A DNA stretch of 7,856 nucleotides, from the NCBI GenBank assembly GCA_021772705.1, contig JAJFLN010000854.1, positions 1 through 7,856 on the forward strand, given 5' to 3'. Positions 5,656-7,856 of the stretch are shown here, in pieces. A model generated the notes under the pieces. The model searched no databases. It was not told where the DNA came from and saw only the letters and a list, made by a program, of their open reading frames with translations. Source of the stretch: Candidatus Cloacimonadota bacterium (GTDB lineage: Bacteria; Muiribacteriota; UBA6191; JACPRK01). Position 1 is the stretch's first letter, and each line of letters begins with the position of its first letter. The position numbers were made by a program, and so were the translations under genes.

Positions 5656-7293
5656 TCAGCCCAGACGGCCGCCGCCGCTGGCCATGCTCGGGACCGCCGT
5701 ACCCACTGCGGAGCCATCGGACTTCATCGCCTCGATGGACGGGGCAACTCCGCCCCCGGCCTCCGCCATCTCGATGCGCTTCTGCACCAGGCGGTAATCC
5801 GTGAGCCCTTCCTCTTCCTCGCCGTTCTGAGCGTCACGTTCCTGGAAGAGCATTCCGCTGCCCCTCTCGTAGCGATCGATCTCGTCTGGCAGGTATCGCT
5901 CGTGGGCGTTCCAGAGCTGGGAAAGGACCCGGAGGCCGCCGAAGAGGACCCGAGGGATCTGCAAGGCTCTGGGCGAATAGAACGGCGGCAGTGTCCGGAG
6001 CGTCACCCCTGGCAGCCGGAGCAGGTTCAGGCAGGTTCTCAGATAGAGCTTCACCATCTCCCGGAAGTAGGTCTTCATGGGCAGCCGGCTCGGCAGGGCC
6101 AGATGGGAGATATCCCACATCTCGTGGTGGTCCCGATTGATGATGACGCTGTCCTTCCACTCGTCCCAGATGGCGGTTCCCGGCAGGGGCATCAGGGGCT
6201 GGAGGATCACGTAGTAGAGCTGGTTGTCGTAGATGTACTTCTGGATCTTCTCGAAGTCCGGCAGGTCCCAGTTCGGATTGAGAATGAAGGAGGCGTAGGG
6301 GTCCACGTTCGCCTCTCTCATGACCTTGAAAGCCTCGACGTTCACGGCAGCGGTGGACTCCTTGTTGAAGTATTCCAGCTCGGAGTCGGTGTAACTCTCG
6401 ACGCCGACGACGATGGCCTGCAGGCCGATCTTGCTCCAGGCCTTCACGATGTCGGGATGCTTGGCGATGAAGTCTGCCCGGCCATAGGTGAAGTAGTTCT
6501 TCTTGATGCCCCGCTTCACGATCAGGTCGTGAATCTCCATCATCCTGGTGGGATGGAGGAAGAAGTCGTCGTCCACGATGTAGACGTTGGGCGACCACAT
6601 CTGCTCGAGTTCGTCGACCACGGACTCCGGCGACCGGAAGGAGTAATGCCCCTCAGTCGCCTGCCAGCAGTAGCAGAACGAGCAGGTGTAGGGGCAGCCC
6701 CAGGCCGTTTTGATGAGATGACAGGGATTGTGATAGATGTAGTAATAGTCGGACCACCACTGGCGAGTCAGCTCCCGCCGGGCGTAGGGCACGTCGTCGG
6801 GGTGGGGATAGGCCGGGGTCGTGGTCTCGCTGAACTGGTCGTCCTGGCGGACCCGGATTCCCTGGACCCTGTGGAGGTTGTCCATTCTGGAGTCCTCGAA
6901 GGCCTCCACCATCTTTGCGAAGGTGAAGGTCCCCTCCCCCTGGACCAGCACATCCATGGGAGTCTTGAGGAAGTCCTCGCCGTTGCGGGTCACGTGGACT
7001 CCGCCGGCGGCGACCAGAGTGTCCGGGTTGTGGGCCTTGACCTTCTCGGCCATTCCACCGATGGCGTTCACTCCGTTGATGTAGCTGGTGAAGCCCACTA
7101 CATCGGGCTCGAACTCCTTCAACAGGCGATCGAAGTTGGACGGCCGGTCCATGATGCCGTCGTAGATGACCACCTCGTGATGCTTCGGCAATCCGGCAGC
7201 CACCACTTCCAGCTCCAGGGGATCGCAGATCATCATGTTATGGAGTCCAATGGAGTGCTTGGGGATCTTGGGGCGAGCCAGGACTATCTTCAT
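5656..7293 (-). CDS. Cobalamin-type (B12-binding) radical SAM protein with extended C-terminus
   Basis: This 545-aa class B-type radical SAM enzyme is complete. The N-terminal about 140 residues form a B12-binding-like domain: VVIYDGIMD (41-49), EPDVVGFTSY (62-71), AAGGVHVT (95-102) and VLVQGEGTF (115-123). The canonical DxHxxG loop is not seen. The [4Fe-4S] motif CxxxCxxC is C200, C204 and C207 in WGCPYTCSFCYCW, with an extra C209. It is followed by YIVDDDFF (238-245), GVES (297-300) and PLMPLPGTAIW (366-376). After the core, about 400-475 is a helical, basic and hydrophobic region that may contact membrane or partner. Residues about 480-545 are a low-complexity acidic, then Gly/Ala/Ser-rich tail, unlikely to be catalytic. 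The ATG at 7293 follows the previous stop by 21 bp. AAGGAG (7309-7314) is present but 15 nt away, a long spacer. It is much diverged from the other two radical SAM proteins here, so it probably does a different step. The substrate is unknown. Confidence 0.93.
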   Translation of the reverse strand: MKIVLARPKIPKHSIGLHNMMICDPLELEVVAAGLPKHHEVVIYDGIMDRPSNFDRLLKEFEPDVVGFTSYINGVNAIGGMAEKVKAHNPDTLVAAGGVHVTRNGEDFLKTPMDVLVQGEGTFTFAKMVEAFEDSRMDNLHRVQGIRVRQDDQFSETTTPAYPHPDDVPYARRELTRQWWSDYYYIYHNPCHLIKTAWGCPYTCSFCYCWQATEGHYSFRSPESVVDELEQMWSPNVYIVDDDFFLHPTRMMEIHDLIVKRGIKKNYFTYGRADFIAKHPDIVKAWSKIGLQAIVVGVESYTDSELEYFNKESTAAVNVEAFKVMREANVDPYASFILNPNWDLPDFEKIQKYIYDNQLYYVILQPLMPLPGTAIWDEWKDSVIINRDHHEMWDISHLALPSRLPMKTYFREMVKLYLRTCLNLLRLPGVTLRTLPPFYSPRALQIPRVLFGGLRVLSQLWNAHERYLPDEIDRYERGSGMLFQERDAQNGEEEEGLTDYRLVQKRIEMAEAGGGVAPSIEAMKSDGSAVGTAVPSMASGGGRLG

Positions 7294-7314
7294 GATGGGA
7301 TTTCGGAGCTCCTT

Positions 7315-7856
7315 CTAGACAAGTCCGGGACAGATGCGCCGCACCACCTGGGAGCGGTAGGCGAGATTCACACCGAGCAGGAAGAGGACGAACCCGACGT
7401 TCGTCCTGATCCGCCGCGTCAGGCATCGCTTCAGAATGTTCGGAATTGAGAAGACCTCCTGATAGACCCGCCAGTACCCTTCCTGAAGCTGCTCCGGGGT
7501 CAGCTTCTCGGGTTGATAGACACAGGTGGCTCCGTTGTACTCGTTGAAGTCATAGCTCAGGATCTTGCCTTCTCGCTGCCAGCGCTCGAACAGGGGGGTT
7601 CCAGGGATCGGCGTCAGCACGTAAAACCGAGGCAGGGTGATCTTGTTCCGCATCACGAAGTCGATGGTGGCCTCGAAGGTCTCCGGTGTATCTCCGTCCA
7701 TCCCGAGGATCATCTCACTCGAGACGTTGATTCCGCTCCGGGCCAGCTCCTCGAGCATCTCGTCATAGTCCTCTGCCTGAACGAACTTCTTGTTGTGGGC
7801 CTTGAGGCTGTCGGTATGGACGGTCTCGAATCCGAATGACAGAGTGCTGCAACCCG
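7315..7856 (-). CDS. Radical SAM protein, C-terminal part (5' end outside the window)
   Basis: The frame is open to the right edge, so about 180 C-terminal residues are visible and the start, any B12-binding domain and the CxxxCxxC cluster motif lie outside. The fragment begins GCSTLSFGFETVH, the GxES-like substrate/SAM strand of the TIM barrel. It continues through EMILGMDGDTPETFEA, YVLTPIPGTPLFERW and a LTPEQLQEGYWRVY helix to a basic-hydrophobic end finishing PGLV, with TAG at 7315-7317. The same blocks occur in the same order in the complete protein at 1428-2897 (GLDHDTPETIDA, APIPGTP, FTPEELLASYW, final PGLA), so the two are paralogs. It is the first visible gene of the minus-strand operon, 21 bp before the next radical SAM gene. 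Cobalamin dependence is inferred only from the paralog. Confidence 0.9.
   Translation of the reverse strand, partial: GCSTLSFGFETVHTDSLKAHNKKFVQAEDYDEMLEELARSGINVSSEMILGMDGDTPETFEATIDFVMRNKITLPRFYVLTPIPGTPLFERWQREGKILSYDFNEYNGATCVYQPEKLTPEQLQEGYWRVYQEVFSIPNILKRCLTRRIRTNVGFVLFLLGVNLAYRSQVVRRICPGLV

Larger units (their letters stand above)
755..7856 (-). other. Probable single operon: three radical SAM proteins, ferritin-like protein, two desaturases, methyltransferase-like protein
   Basis: Seven consecutive same-strand genes are separated by gaps of 21, 23 and 22 bp or by overlaps of 4, 4 and 8 bp. No promoter-sized gap or terminator is visible inside. The promoter and possibly more pathway genes lie right of base 7856. 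The gene content suggests tailoring of a lipid or acyl chain at the membrane. No acyl carrier protein, ketosynthase, ferredoxin or reductase is visible in the window. Confidence 0.8.

Noticed and set aside
5617..7449. 610-codon open frame on the plus strand
   Set aside because: It lies antisense to the radical SAM gene with all its conserved motifs. Its translation is rich in V, G, H, D and L with no recognisable domain, which is the usual mirror of a GC-rich coding strand.
1428..7856. Assignment as a hopanoid methylation cluster
   Set aside because: The radical SAM resemblance to HpnP-type proteins is only at family level, and no squalene-hopene cyclase or other hpn gene is visible in the window.

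Overview
The window is GC-rich and gene-dense, with almost no intergenic sequence, so it is bacterial. A GspE/PilB-type secretion ATPase at the left edge points to a diderm (Gram-negative-type) host with type II secretion or type IV pili. The lineage cannot be fixed from the sequence. Membrane acyl desaturases imply that oxygen is available at least some of the time. No RNA gene, CRISPR array, insertion sequence or tandem repeat was recognised, and no stretch over 300 bases lacks a gene.

Layout: bases 1-725 (+) hold the C-terminal part of the secretion/pilus ATPase, cut at the left edge just inside its Walker A motif. Everything else, 755-7856, is on the minus strand and reads right to left as one tightly packed gene string: a radical SAM protein cut at the right edge (7315-7856); a complete 545-aa cobalamin-type radical SAM protein (5656-7293); a ferritin-like diiron protein (4835-5632); a membrane fatty acid desaturase (3814-4842, GTG start preferred); a delta-9-type acyl desaturase (2894-3817); a second complete cobalamin-type radical SAM protein with an N-terminal membrane anchor (1428-2897); and a small isoprenylcysteine-methyltransferase-like membrane protein (755-1405). 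Gaps are 21-23 bp or the genes overlap by 4-8 bp, so this is almost certainly a single operon whose promoter lies beyond the right edge. The operon and the ATPase gene converge with only 29 bp between their stop codons.

Interpretation (inference): the operon mixes three radical SAM proteins of the kind that functionalise unactivated carbons with two oxygen-dependent acyl desaturases, a probable diiron oxygenase and a membrane methyltransferase-like protein. This composition suggests multi-step tailoring of a lipid or long-chain acyl product at the membrane: unsaturation, then methylation, C-C coupling or rearrangement, with a possible terminal methylation. It matches no named pathway that I can recognise. 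The product and the order of steps are unknown, and more genes probably lie to the right of the window. This operon is the most likely candidate here for an undescribed system.
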